Shown here in pieces: positions 18,376 through 27,559 of a DNA stretch of 64,000 bases. Numbering within the stretch: position 1 is the first letter of the stretch; each line of letters opens with the position of its first letter. The position numbers and the translations under genes were made by a program. Source of the DNA: Nostoc linckia NIES-25 (GTDB taxonomy: Bacteria > Cyanobacteriota > Cyanobacteriia > Cyanobacteriales > Nostocaceae); contig NZ_AP018222.1 in NCBI RefSeq assembly GCF_002368035.1, forward strand, positions 3,899,534 to 3,963,533, given 5' to 3'. The notes under the pieces were generated by a model. That model ran no database searches. It was not told where the DNA came from and saw only the letters and a list, made by a program, of their open reading frames with translations.

Positions 18376-19071
18376 ATGCAATTTAATACCCAACTACTAC
18401 CTCGAATTAATAGTAAATCCCTGAGAGAAAATGGCAAACAATATTATGTAGATGCCAAGGGAAAGCGCTTGCCTAGCGTCACCACAATACTTAATGTCAC
18501 CAAACCCCAAGAAGATAGAGACAGATTATTAAATTGGAAAGCGCGAGTTGGAACAGAAGAAGCCACCCGCATCTCTACAAACGCCAGTCGTCGGGGAACA
18601 CAAACACACAAACAAATTGAGCGCTACCTCCTTGGGCAAAATCCTGTTTGTCCCGAAAATAGTCGCCCTTATTGGGAAAGTATTAAGCCAGTTTTAGAAG
18701 AAATCGATACAGTGAGACTCGTAGAAGGCTCCGTTTTTCATTACGATTTGAGCTATTCTGGCAAAGTCGATTGTATTGCGAGCTATCAAGGCATCCCCTG
18801 TATTTGCGAGTGGAAAACAGCAGACAAACCTAAAGGTTCAATCGAGCATTTATACGAACATCCACTACAACTTACAGCATACATTGGAGCAATTAACAAC
18901 TATTATCGAGATTATGGCATTGAACTAAATCATGCTTTGTTGGTAGTAGCAATTCCAGAAATGCCAGCCGAGGTATTTTGGTTTGAACCAGCAATGATTA
19001 AAGATTACTGGGAAGAGTGGGAAAAAAGAGTCGCCCAATATTGGGAACGCAGAAGTATTTGGAATTCGTGA
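18376..19071 (+). CDS. PD-(D/E)XK exonuclease, MGME1/RecB-like
   Basis: 231 residues. It shows LPSVTTILN near residue 30, an RGTQTHKQIERYL helix near residue 75, and the nuclease core SGKVDCIASYQGIPCICEWKTA (described: Asp near residue 136, then E-W-K near 149-151). It then has the QLTAYIGAINNYY helix of RecB/MGME1-type enzymes. These are single-strand DNA exonucleases; the mitochondrial homologue trims DNA flaps. The cyanobacterial role is unknown. It stands alone, with a palindromic repeat in its upstream region. Confidence 0.8.
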   Translation: MQFNTQLLPRINSKSLRENGKQYYVDAKGKRLPSVTTILNVTKPQEDRDRLLNWKARVGTEEATRISTNASRRGTQTHKQIERYLLGQNPVCPENSRPYWESIKPVLEEIDTVRLVEGSVFHYDLSYSGKVDCIASYQGIPCICEWKTADKPKGSIEHLYEHPLQLTAYIGAINNYYRDYGIELNHALLVVAIPEMPAEVFWFEPAMIKDYWEEWEKRVAQYWERRSIWNS

Positions 19072-19096
19072 GTGGGATTGCAAAATACCAAACAGT

Positions 19097-19546
19097 CTAA
19101 TTTTGTAATGGTAAAACAGTAATTAATCCCGAAAATCTAGCAAAATCACCTGTGTTGTGAGTGAGTAACTGAGGAATCCCATAAACTAGCATTGTAGCAA
19201 CGATATTTGCATCATGAACTTGCTTACCACCGCTAGGAATTTCCTCCATAAGTGTTAGTAACCTTTCTGTCACGAGTAAATTATCTTCAACCAAGCGAAA
19301 ATAACTAGCAAAATACCGTACATCTGCCACTAAAGATGGAATAGGAATGTTCCCAGTTAAGTCGCTTCGTCTTGTCATTGCTGCCAAATATTCTCTCAAA
19401 GTTTGGCGACTAATCCATAAATCAATACCTTGTTCTGCAAATGCTTGAAGTCGTTCTGTAGCTTGTACATGAAATGGTGACAAGGCTAAATTTGCATAAA
19501 CTAAAATATTTGTATCGATGAAAACAGAGTTATTAGTCGTTTGCAT
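19097..19546 (-). CDS. vapC: PIN-domain toxin (VapC type)
   Basis: 149 residues. The PIN acidic residues are in FIDTNILVYAN (Asp11 region), then RQTLREYLAA (Glu), HDANIVATM (Asp) and THNTGDFARF (Asp). These fit a VapC ribonuclease. It overlaps the upstream antitoxin gene by 14 bp. The PIN domain appears complete. Confidence 0.85.
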   Translation of the reverse strand: MQTTNNSVFIDTNILVYANLALSPFHVQATERLQAFAEQGIDLWISRQTLREYLAAMTRRSDLTGNIPIPSLVADVRYFASYFRLVEDNLLVTERLLTLMEEIPSGGKQVHDANIVATMLVYGIPQLLTHNTGDFARFSGLITVLPLQN

Positions 19547-19769
19547 AAAGGTCTTCTCTGCGGAAAGTTAAACTTTCCGAGACTAATCCTACAGGATAGG
19601 CGGAAAATTTGAGAGGCGCTTTTTTTTCTCTCTTGTCTTCTTCCTCAGTCAAAAGCTTCTCATCAATTACAATTACCACCTGATGTTCACCCTCTGGAAT
19701 ATCCAATGGTAGCTGCGCTGTGATTTTACCATCTTTGGTAACTGTGGCAATTGTTTCTATACTTTTCAT
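19533..19769 (-). CDS. VapB-like antitoxin
   Basis: 78 residues. The N-terminal part (TKDGKITAQLPLDIPEGEHQVVIVID) is a beta-rich AbrB-like dimerisation and DNA-binding region. The C-terminus (about residues 50-78) is polar and basic with a toxin-binding type tail (GLVSESLTFRREDLY). It is first in the operon with the PIN toxin, and the overlapping stop and start suggest translational coupling. Confidence 0.75.
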   Translation of the reverse strand: MKSIETIATVTKDGKITAQLPLDIPEGEHQVVIVIDEKLLTEEEDKREKKAPLKFSAYPVGLVSESLTFRREDLYAND

Positions 19770-19796
19770 CTCATTTCTCCTCGTTCAAAGTGATTA

Positions 19797-19885
19797 GTAG
19801 GGTGCGTTGTCGCAAAGCGCAACGCACCTCAAATTAATATAGTATGGCGGTGCGTTAGGCTAAAGCCGTAACGCACCCTACTTAA
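19797..19885. repeat. Inverted repeat (gtagggtgcgtt / aacgcaccctac)
   Basis: Outer arms of 12-14 bp, plus an inner gcgttgtcgcaaagcgcaacgc hairpin and a gcggtgcgtta-taacgcacc pair. It lies between vapB and the DUF790 gene and is typical of the interspersed repeat with a gcgtaacgcaccctac end. Confidence 0.7.
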
Positions 19886-19896
19886 GATTTACTTGT

Positions 19897-21111
19897 TTAA
19901 TCCATGACAGCTAACACAGCTTTTGGCAATAATTTATCTTTAAACCAAACAATTCTCGCGGGGACATCATTTAATTTTACTCCCGCTTTTTCTAAATTAA
20001 GTCGCTCGGAAATTGCCAGAATTAAATCATCTCGTCCAGCACGCCGCACCTGAGAAAATTTCTTTTGTAAATATTCTGGCCGCCAATAACCAACAATTTC
20101 TAATAAAAAGCTACGTCCATCTGGATGCACTAAGCGAAAATCAGGAATCATGACGCTACCAGGAATTGGTATCAAATCAACTTCTCTCTCTAATGCCCAG
20201 CCACTTTTCAAAGCATCCCATTTATCAGCGAAGGATGCTTCTAGCATACTATCGTAGGGCTTTCCTGGTGGATAATGAGATACCAAACCACATTCGGAAT
20301 TGAGAGTAAAACGTCCAGTTTTCCAAGTATTTGTATAGGCATCACGAGTTTGGAGAATGGAAGAAAGACTCCATTTTGTAACGTGAAGTAAAGCGGGGAT
20401 GAGTTTGGCGATCGCCAACCCATATCGCGTGCTAGGATTAAATAAACTCGTCGGCCCGTCAATAGTAATTGTAAACCCGTGGTCGGCATCACCTTCAATA
20501 TAAGCCATCAATTGAAACAACTTTAAATAGCGAAACAACAGCTTATATTCTCCCGGCACATTGCGATGAGCATTTAACACCAACTGACTCGCTTTATAAA
20601 ATACACCTTGCACCTGAGATAAGTTATATCGATTTAACAAATCTGGTGCTGTTGGTGCATCAAAAACAGTCAAAATTTTATTCTCAGATAAATCAGCATA
20701 TAATCCATTGCGAACCTGTTCTGGTAAAACTTCCCGTTCCAGTTCTTGAGTTAACTCATCAGCAACTTTCCCCAAAGTAACTTGTGTAGATTCCCGACTA
20801 GAAACAGACTTTGCAGCCAAAGAAAACACCCGTTCTCTTAACATTTGTGGTTCTAAAGGACTAACCACCTCAAAAGTACAAAAACTGCTTTTGAGAATAT
20901 AAGCTAATCCCCGTTTCACTCGATAATCTGTAGAATCTCCTTCAAAATCAGTCAGTTGTCGCTCAAGCACACCCTGAGTTTTTCCCACTGCTGACTGAAA
21001 ATAACTAATTAACTCCATCGCCAACTCTGAAGTTTTATTATCAATCTTCAGCCTCTTCGGAATAATCTCCTCCCCGTTTTGGCGATGCATCAATAACTCT
21101 GTCGGTAACAT
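19897..21111 (-). CDS. DUF790 (Bax1-type) nuclease partner of XPB
   Basis: 404 residues. The N-terminus MLPTELLMHRQNGEEIIPK is the family's standard start, so the 71-bp overlap with the upstream helicase gene is genuine. The PD-(D/E)XK-like core is near residues 310-345: a WALEREVDLIPIPGS strand, then IPDFRLVHPDG and FLLEIVGYW. In archaea, DUF790 proteins (Bax1) bind the XPB helicase and cut DNA next to bubbles, so the pair works as a helicase-nuclease. The tight overlap here predicts the same partnership. Confidence 0.85.
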   Translation of the reverse strand: MLPTELLMHRQNGEEIIPKRLKIDNKTSELAMELISYFQSAVGKTQGVLERQLTDFEGDSTDYRVKRGLAYILKSSFCTFEVVSPLEPQMLRERVFSLAAKSVSSRESTQVTLGKVADELTQELEREVLPEQVRNGLYADLSENKILTVFDAPTAPDLLNRYNLSQVQGVFYKASQLVLNAHRNVPGEYKLLFRYLKLFQLMAYIEGDADHGFTITIDGPTSLFNPSTRYGLAIAKLIPALLHVTKWSLSSILQTRDAYTNTWKTGRFTLNSECGLVSHYPPGKPYDSMLEASFADKWDALKSGWALEREVDLIPIPGSVMIPDFRLVHPDGRSFLLEIVGYWRPEYLQKKFSQVRRAGRDDLILAISERLNLEKAGVKLNDVPARIVWFKDKLLPKAVLAVMD

Positions 21112-22642
21112 CTAGTGAATTTTGGATTTTAGATTTTGGATTTTGGATTGAATAATTAATTTCTAACTGTTCCGCCGCCTTCAAACTTTTTGCCTTCCCA
21201 CTCCCATACACAACCTGCAAATTCCCCTTCTTCTCCTCCTCTCTGCGTCCTCCGCGCCTCTGCGGTTCGTTTCTCTTCTCCCCTCTCCGCCTAGCCGAAG
21301 TCCCTTCTTCACTCGTATCCTCAGCCACCACCTCATACAAAATCGCCTGCTTATTCTCAATATTTCCCTTCCTCAAAACCCTCCCCAACCGCTGAGTATA
21401 CTCCCTCGCCGAACCAGTTCCCGACAAAATAATTGCCACAGAAGCCGCAGGCACATCAACTCCTTCATTTAACACATGAGAAGCCACCAAAGTATTATAT
21501 GTACCTTCCCGAAATTTTGTTAATATTTCATGCCTTTCTTTCACCGGCGTTTGATGAGTAATTGCTGGAATTAATAACTCCTGAGAAATGCGATAAACCG
21601 TACTATTATCAGCAGTAAAAATCAAAACTCGTGCCGGATAATGTTCTGCTAATAAATTAGCTAAAATTCGCAACTTTCCATCAGTACCCAAAGCAATATC
21701 TTTGGCTTCGCGGTGCGCTAACATCGCCCTACGTCCAGCTTGCGATCGCGCACTCATTTGCACGAACATTTGCCAACCTTGAAGACTCCCCAAAGAAATC
21801 CGAGATTGCTTTAAAAAGTCGTTGCGAGTTTGAATCAATTGGTTGTATCTTTCCCGTTCTTGTTGCGATAACTTCACCTTAATTTGCACAATTTCATGTT
21901 CTGCTAACGCCTTCCCCGCCAAATCTTCAGCGCGTTTGCGATATACTTCTTGACCAATGAGAATATTTAAATCAGCGTGTTTGCCATCGGTGCGTTCTGG
22001 TGTTGCGGAAAGTCCCAACCGATAGGGTGCGATCGCATATTCAGCAATCACCCGATTAAAATCCGTTGGTAAGTGATGGCATTCATCGAAAACAATCAAC
22101 GCATATTGATTTCCAATCGCTTCGGCGTGAATTGCCGCACTATCATAAGTCGCCACCAAAATAGGTGTTTTATCCCGCGAACCACCCCCCAGCAATCCCA
22201 CCTCAGCATCCGGGAAAGCCGCAACTAAATGTGCGTACCACTGATGCATTAAATCTAAAGTTGGCACTACAATCAGCGTCGTGCGGGGGGTTGACTGCAT
22301 AGCCATTTGTGCTAAATAAGTCTTTCCCGCCGCCGTAGGAAGCACAACTACCCCCTGTCTACCCGCTAGTTTCCAAGCTGCTAAAGCTTCACTCTGGTGA
22401 GAATAGGGTTCCATTTCCAAACTAGAAACCAAATCTAGAGGATAAAATTCCTTTGCTTCATCGATAAAGTTGACATCTTCCGCTTGTAGTGCTTCCACAA
22501 GCGATCGGTATCTAATCGCCGGAATGCGGAATTTTTCAACTCGATCGTCCCATGTGGCGTAGTCCATCCAAGCTTTGCCGCGTGGTGGTGGATGCAAAAT
22601 TAATGTGCCGCGATCGAAAGTTAATGTTGGGGTACGAGCCAT
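21041..22642 (-). CDS. XPB/Rad25-like DNA helicase (SF2)
   Basis: 533 residues. A damage-recognition-like N-terminus (1-75) is followed by helicase domain 1 with PTAAGKTYLA (Walker A) and FDECHHL (DECH Walker B), then LSATPERTDG (motif III). Domain 2 has LIFTADNS, SHVLNEGVDVP and QRLGRVLRKG (motif VI). Between residues about 447 and 480 an Arg/Glu-rich insert is encoded by an intergenic-type repeat, and residues about 503-513 (IQNPKSKIQNS) come from a second repeat type. Both lie after motif VI, so the core is intact. Predicted 3'-5' DNA helicase acting with the overlapping Bax1-type nuclease. Confidence 0.9.
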   Translation of the reverse strand: MARTPTLTFDRGTLILHPPPRGKAWMDYATWDDRVEKFRIPAIRYRSLVEALQAEDVNFIDEAKEFYPLDLVSSLEMEPYSHQSEALAAWKLAGRQGVVVLPTAAGKTYLAQMAMQSTPRTTLIVVPTLDLMHQWYAHLVAAFPDAEVGLLGGGSRDKTPILVATYDSAAIHAEAIGNQYALIVFDECHHLPTDFNRVIAEYAIAPYRLGLSATPERTDGKHADLNILIGQEVYRKRAEDLAGKALAEHEIVQIKVKLSQQERERYNQLIQTRNDFLKQSRISLGSLQGWQMFVQMSARSQAGRRAMLAHREAKDIALGTDGKLRILANLLAEHYPARVLIFTADNSTVYRISQELLIPAITHQTPVKERHEILTKFREGTYNTLVASHVLNEGVDVPAASVAIILSGTGSAREYTQRLGRVLRKGNIENKQAILYEVVAEDTSEEGTSARRRGEKRNEPQRRGGRREEEKKGNLQVVYGSGKAKSLKAAEQLEINYSIQNPKSKIQNSLDVTDRVIDASPKRGGDYSEEAED

Positions 22643-22644
22643 TT

Positions 22645-22760
22645 ATGGGGATTGGGTACTGGGGATTGGGGATTGGGTACTGGGTACTGGGTATTGGGGA
22701 TTGGGGATTGGGTATTGGGTAGAATTCAGTCCCTAGTCCCAAATCCCTACTCTCTAGCTC
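22645..22760. repeat. Tandem short repeats (ggggattgggtact type)
   Basis: A run of degenerate ggggattggg/ggtactggg units at 22646-22720 continues into an opposite-polarity ccctagtccc/ctcccagtcccc stretch to about 22790. The two halves could pair. It lies directly before the helicase start (minus) and the cyclase start (plus), so it is in a promoter region. Confidence 0.7.
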
Positions 22761-22815
22761 CCAGTCCCCAGTCTTCAGTCACCAGTCCCTTGATTACTAA
22801 TAACGTAAAAAGAGC

Positions 22816-24111
22816 ATGATTCATCGAAATAACTCTGACAAAACTCAACTAGATGCGCTTATGAGTCAAGGGATGCCCCATTGGCAAATAAGCAATAGCT
22901 TTGACAAATCCTACAAACAACAGCGACAGCGCTTCTTGCTCAAGCGACTACAATTGCAGGCTCAGATTATGCTGATCGCTGGTTTGACTTTAATCGCTTT
23001 TTTCCTTTGGGTAAATTCACAATCAGAAGGCAAAATATACGCTTTTAAGATTGGTTTTATAGTAGAAATATTCATTCTGATATGTTCTATTTTATGTAAA
23101 ACTTCCATAGGACAACGCCATCCGGATTTAATTTTTTTGAGCTTATGCTGGTCTGTAACTTGTGTTGTTCAAATTGATATAGCGTTGCTATTTAATCATC
23201 TTGAACCAACAAACAATCTCTGGAATTTAATGTTTTTAACCCAAGCTACACTTGTGCCCGTACAATGGTGGATGCATTTAGTATCACAAGTTGGGACAAT
23301 TTTCTGCTATTCAATTTTATATTTATTATATAAACCTACCCTAGAAAATCCCTTAGCTTATTATGTTGAACACGGGATATATTTTTTTTGGACTTGCATA
23401 ATTTGTGTTTTTTCTGTTTATTTATACGAACGCTTACAAAAAAATGAATTTGATGCTCGTAAAGCAATGGAGGTAGCCCAGCAAAAATCAGAACGTCTGC
23501 TACTGAATATTTTGCCAGAAATGATTGCCGAACAATTAAAACAACAGCCGACAACTATTGCTGATAGTTTTATGGAAGTGACGGTGTTATTTGCTGATAT
23601 TGTTGGTTTTACAGAACTTTCATCTCGTACATCTCCGGCGGAATTAGTTGATTTATTAAATACAATATTTTGTTTATTCGACCAATTAGCAGAACGTCAT
23701 GGAGTGGAAAAAATCAAGACCATTGGCGATGCATATATGGCCGTTGCTGGGTTGCCAAATCAGTCTAATAATCATGCGATCGCCATAGCTAATATGGCGT
23801 TAGATATGCAAGATGCTGTAGCTCAGTTTAATGAAGAAAATAACCAATCTTTCCGCATTCGCATTGGCATCAGCACAGGCCCAGTAGTAGCAGGAGTGAT
23901 TGGTCTGAAAAAGTTTGCCTACGACCTTTGGGGAGATACAGTCAATACAGCCAGCCGCATGGAATCACACGGTATCCCAGGTAGTATCCAAGTTTGTGAA
24001 GCAAGTTATCAACTTCTAAAAGATAAATATCTATTAGAAGAACGAGGTTTAATTAAGGTTAAAGGTAAAGGTGAAATGATGACTTATTTATTAAAAGGAG
24101 TTAGGAGTTAG
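22816..24111 (+). CDS. Membrane-anchored class III adenylate cyclase
   Basis: 431 residues. About six hydrophobic segments lie between residues 45 and 205, then a coiled linker and the cyclase domain at about 250-430. Metal-binding Asp residues are in VTVLFADIVGF and IGDAYM, the adenine-specifying Lys in EKIKTIGD with Asp in YDLWGDTVN, and the transition-state Arg in NTASRM. The Lys/Asp pair argues for ATP rather than GTP as substrate. It is predicted to make cAMP at the inner face of the membrane in response to a signal sensed by the membrane part. It stands alone. Confidence 0.9.
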   Translation: MIHRNNSDKTQLDALMSQGMPHWQISNSFDKSYKQQRQRFLLKRLQLQAQIMLIAGLTLIAFFLWVNSQSEGKIYAFKIGFIVEIFILICSILCKTSIGQRHPDLIFLSLCWSVTCVVQIDIALLFNHLEPTNNLWNLMFLTQATLVPVQWWMHLVSQVGTIFCYSILYLLYKPTLENPLAYYVEHGIYFFWTCIICVFSVYLYERLQKNEFDARKAMEVAQQKSERLLLNILPEMIAEQLKQQPTTIADSFMEVTVLFADIVGFTELSSRTSPAELVDLLNTIFCLFDQLAERHGVEKIKTIGDAYMAVAGLPNQSNNHAIAIANMALDMQDAVAQFNEENNQSFRIRIGISTGPVVAGVIGLKKFAYDLWGDTVNTASRMESHGIPGSIQVCEASYQLLKDKYLLEERGLIKVKGKGEMMTYLLKGVRS

Positions 24112-24113
24112 AA

Positions 24114-24141
24114 GTAGAGACGCGATTAATCGCGTCTCTAC
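24114..24141. repeat. Palindrome gtagagacgcg...cgcgtctctac
   Basis: Perfect 28-nt palindrome 3 bp after the cyclase stop codon. One of at least four relatives in the window (also about 36007, 46016 and 51142). It could act as a terminator stem. Confidence 0.75.
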
Positions 24142-24249
24142 AAGAGTTAGGAGTTAGGAGTTCTTCTCCTTGTCCCCCCATCTCCCCATCTCCACACATC
24201 TCCCCACTCCCAGGACTAGAATGAGAATTGACGTACTCTAGTAGCCAAA

Positions 24250-26094
24250 GTGTCAGACTCTCTGCCATTGCGCGATCGCTATCTTGCTTTAATCGATGAA
24301 ATTATCGAAACCACCCTCAAGGGCAAAATTAGCTCTGTGGAACAGGTGTATCAAATGCTGCTTAAAAACATAACTTCCGGTACAGGGGAGGTGTTTGAAC
24401 TAGTTTTGAGCGATCGCTTAAATGTTCTCCAAAGCCAAGTTGATAGCGAAAAAGACGAATTTAAAAAAGCTAAAGCTACTCGCAGTTTGAGAGCAATTAA
24501 AACCATTCAAACTCAATGGCAACGCTGGCAAGAGCAAAACAAAGCTACAGAAGCGATCGCTTTTGCGGTTACCCAAATTACTACTGCTTCTCCTAATGAG
24601 CGTTTGGCAGCATTTGTCCGCGTTACCGATCCAAATCAAAAGTATCCGCTAAATTTGCCACAATTACAGCAATTAGCAAAATCATTACAGCAGTTTGCCC
24701 AGGTAGATGCTGATTTACAACAATTTTCTGAAGGTATCACCCGTGGTTTAGCTTCTTGGCAACGCCTACAAGAAAATTTGCTCAGTTGGATGTACGAGCA
24801 AAGAGAATCTCTGGGATTTGGCGGCGTACCAGGCGAACGCGGCCCTTGGGGGAGTTGGGCTAAGCAAGTTAATAGCGAGTTACCCCAAAGACTGTTTCGC
24901 ACCTTAGCGATGGAGGAATCTGCAATTGAATTTGCCGAACAGCAACGGGGTATTACCCTCAGAGATTGGGTGGAAATGGCGTTGGTTTTACAATATTTGC
25001 AACGAGGCTTAATTAACTGGTTTGACCAACAAGCTTACGACGTTAAGGCAGGGCCAAAGTTGTCCATTTCGACTTTTTTGACCTTCGCAGTGATTTGGAG
25101 TCAGTTAGCAATTGGTTTTCAGAGCATTGGTGCGGGATATAGCGATGCTTGTTCTCAAATTATGCTTCAGATTTTGCGAACCTTTGCCCAACGCTCATAT
25201 TTTCCCCTTTACGGCGGTATTTTTGCCTCGTTTTCTGGCAGTTATCTCCGAAATACTCTGGACTATTTGGATGAGCCGCTGCGAACTGTGGAGGGAACCC
25301 AAGAAAAAGCTCGGATTTTGACACTTTTAGGTTATTCGCAGCGTGCTTTAGGACAATACGATCGCTCCCTTAATTTTCATCAGCAAGCATTAGAGATAGC
25401 TAGGAGTGCAGGCGATCGCCCCTGTGAAATTGCCAATCTCAACCACCTCAGCCGTACCTACGTACAACAGCAAAATTATGCTGAGGCAATTAACTACAGC
25501 CAACGAGGATTAATATTGAGTCGGCAAGCAGGCGATCGTACAGGAGAAGCAAACGCATTGGTTAATTTAGGCTACAGCGAAGTCATGCAGGCTCAACAAC
25601 TGGAAAACATAGAACCAGAAACATATCAATCGGCAATTAACTATTTGGAACAAGGTTTAAAGTTGTCAGAAAAATTAGGCGATGTTCCCAGTAAAGCCTT
25701 ATGTGTCAGCAGCTTAGGAATTGCTTATTTAGTAATTGGAGAACATCAAACCGCAATTAAATATCTCGAAGACGCTTTTAAAATAGCGCAATTTTCCGGC
25801 GATTTTTATCTCCAAGGACGAAATTTAGCTTATTTAGCTGAAGCTTATTATAATTTGCAAAATACCGAAAAAACCATTTACACAGGCAGTTTAGGAATGT
25901 ATCTTTTGAACCAAATTGCTTCTCGTGAATGGCGTCAACCAGCAGGTTTACTAGCAATTTTACAAGGACAAATAGGGGCAGAAGCTTTCCAAAAATTCTT
26001 ACAGCAACATCGTCCTAAAATCATTGCACTTATTGGTGTAGATGGCTATGATTATATCCCGCAACTATTAGAAGAATATCAGCAAGATATGTAA
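24250..26094 (+). CDS. TPR-repeat protein
   Basis: 614 residues starting with GTG at 24250 (SDSLPLRDRYLALIDEIIE). Residues 1-350 are a helical region of a family known from cyanobacteria without assigned function. Residues about 350-560 carry at least five TPRs (for example ILTLLGYSQRALGQYDRSLN and ANALVNLGYSEVM). It has no signal peptide and no transmembrane segment, so it is probably a cytoplasmic scaffold. It is on the same strand as the cyclase, but a repeat-rich 138-bp gap makes an operon uncertain. Confidence 0.75.
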   Translation: MSDSLPLRDRYLALIDEIIETTLKGKISSVEQVYQMLLKNITSGTGEVFELVLSDRLNVLQSQVDSEKDEFKKAKATRSLRAIKTIQTQWQRWQEQNKATEAIAFAVTQITTASPNERLAAFVRVTDPNQKYPLNLPQLQQLAKSLQQFAQVDADLQQFSEGITRGLASWQRLQENLLSWMYEQRESLGFGGVPGERGPWGSWAKQVNSELPQRLFRTLAMEESAIEFAEQQRGITLRDWVEMALVLQYLQRGLINWFDQQAYDVKAGPKLSISTFLTFAVIWSQLAIGFQSIGAGYSDACSQIMLQILRTFAQRSYFPLYGGIFASFSGSYLRNTLDYLDEPLRTVEGTQEKARILTLLGYSQRALGQYDRSLNFHQQALEIARSAGDRPCEIANLNHLSRTYVQQQNYAEAINYSQRGLILSRQAGDRTGEANALVNLGYSEVMQAQQLENIEPETYQSAINYLEQGLKLSEKLGDVPSKALCVSSLGIAYLVIGEHQTAIKYLEDAFKIAQFSGDFYLQGRNLAYLAEAYYNLQNTEKTIYTGSLGMYLLNQIASREWRQPAGLLAILQGQIGAEAFQKFLQQHRPKIIALIGVDGYDYIPQLLEEYQQDM

Positions 26095-26107
26095 TGAAAG
26101 TATTGTA

Positions 26108-26230
26108 TCGATCCCCCCTAACCCCCCTTAAAAAGGGGGGAACCGGAATCAAAGTCCTCCTTTTTAAGGAGGATTTAGGAGGATCTAGATCTTTTTAATA
26201 CCGACAAGAGGACTTTTAAAACATGCTCTT
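26108..26230. repeat. MITE-like element, related to the 2688 copy
   Basis: It contains cgatcccccctaacccccct with an opposing aaggaggatttaggaggatct arm, and ends in acttttaaaacatgctctta like the 2688-2835 element. The left terminal repeat is degraded. It fills the gap before ada. Confidence 0.55.
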
Positions 26231-26417
26231 AACACCAAGCGTATTGACTTATGTCTAGCTAATTAGCAATTTTCTACTATCTAAACTCTTACAAATAAGA
26301 CCGTACAGCTATAGTCTTTTCAAACCCACACGAATTTGAAAGCAAGAAGCGGAGTGTTGGGAACAATAACCGCTGTTAAATTAGTATTCTCAACGCGAAT
26401 CGTTAAAACGAACGCTT

Positions 26418-27518
26418 ATGAACATCTCAGCCAAAAATGCACAGCTGGCAGCCACAACGGAGAACGATGCCCGTTGGGCAGCTGTTGTCGCCCGCAATTC
26501 TGAGGCGGATGGCAAATTCTACTACTCGGTTAAGACTACCGGCGTGTACTGCCGTCCGTCGTGTGCCGCGCGTCTGGCGCGACCGGAAAATGTGCGCTTC
26601 CATACGACGTGGGAAGATGCCGAGAAAGCTGGATTTCGCCCATGTAAGCGGTGCAAGCCCAATCGGGCTTCGGCGAACGAAGAGCATATCGCGAAAATTG
26701 CGATCGCTTGCCGACTCATTGAGAAATCTGTGCAAGTGCCGAGTCTGGAACAACTATCAAAGCATGTGGGATTGAGTACGTATCACTTCCACCGTGTCTT
26801 CAAAATGATTACTGGACTGACACCGAAAGAATACGCAGCGGCTCATCGCCAGAACCGCTTGCGAAATACCCTCAACAAAAGCGGTACGGTAACGGAGGCA
26901 ATTTATAATGCCGGATACAACTCCAACGGACGCTTCTACGAAACATCAGATCGGGTATTGGGTATGACACCTTCAAACTATCGCGCTGGTGGCGCTGATA
27001 CAGACATACACTTCGCTGTCGGCGAATGTTCTTTGGGATCGATCCTCGTTGCCAAAAGCGATCGCGGGATTTGCGCCATTTTTCTGGGTGACGAACCAGA
27101 CGCACTAATACGCAATTTACAAGACCGATTTCCACAGGCCAATTTCATCGGCGGGGACGCCGAGTTCGAGCAGTTCGTCTCGAAAGTAGTGGGCTTTGTC
27201 GAAGCGCCAGCATTGGGGCTGGACTTGCCTGTTGATATCCGCGGCACTGCCTTCCAGCAGCGCGTGTGGCAAGCGTTACAGAAAATTCCCCTCGGTTCGA
27301 CAGCTAGTTATACTGACATTGCCAAGTCCATCGGTTTGCCGAAATCGGTTCGCGCAGTTGCCCAAGCCTGCGGTGCAAACCCCTTAGCGGTGGTGATTCC
27401 TTGCCATCGTGTTGTGCGTCATGATGGCGCATTGTCGGGCTATCGCTGGGGCGTCGAACGCAAACGCACTCTTCTCGAACGCGAGGCACGGACATCAACG
27501 CAGCAGCCAGGACAGTAA
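26418..27518 (+). CDS. ada: Ada: methylphosphotriester/O6-methylguanine-DNA methyltransferase and regulator
   Basis: 366 residues in the full three-part Ada layout. The N-terminal zinc-binding Ada domain (1-90) has GVYCRPSCAAR and RPCKRCKP. An AraC-type helix-turn-helix (about 95-190) has STYHFHRVFKMITGLTPKEYA. The C-terminal methyltransferase (200-350) has the active-site PCHRV in NPLAVVIPCHRVVRHDG. It repairs alkylated DNA and, once methylated at the N-terminal Cys, activates alkylation-response genes. Its codons look visibly richer in G and C than those of neighbours, suggesting transfer from another bacterium, although two HIP1 cores are present. Confidence 0.93.
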   Translation: MNISAKNAQLAATTENDARWAAVVARNSEADGKFYYSVKTTGVYCRPSCAARLARPENVRFHTTWEDAEKAGFRPCKRCKPNRASANEEHIAKIAIACRLIEKSVQVPSLEQLSKHVGLSTYHFHRVFKMITGLTPKEYAAAHRQNRLRNTLNKSGTVTEAIYNAGYNSNGRFYETSDRVLGMTPSNYRAGGADTDIHFAVGECSLGSILVAKSDRGICAIFLGDEPDALIRNLQDRFPQANFIGGDAEFEQFVSKVVGFVEAPALGLDLPVDIRGTAFQQRVWQALQKIPLGSTASYTDIAKSIGLPKSVRAVAQACGANPLAVVIPCHRVVRHDGALSGYRWGVERKRTLLEREARTSTQQPGQ

Positions 27519-27559
27519 TATCAGATTTGATTGAAGACTTATACCAATTTAATGTGAGG

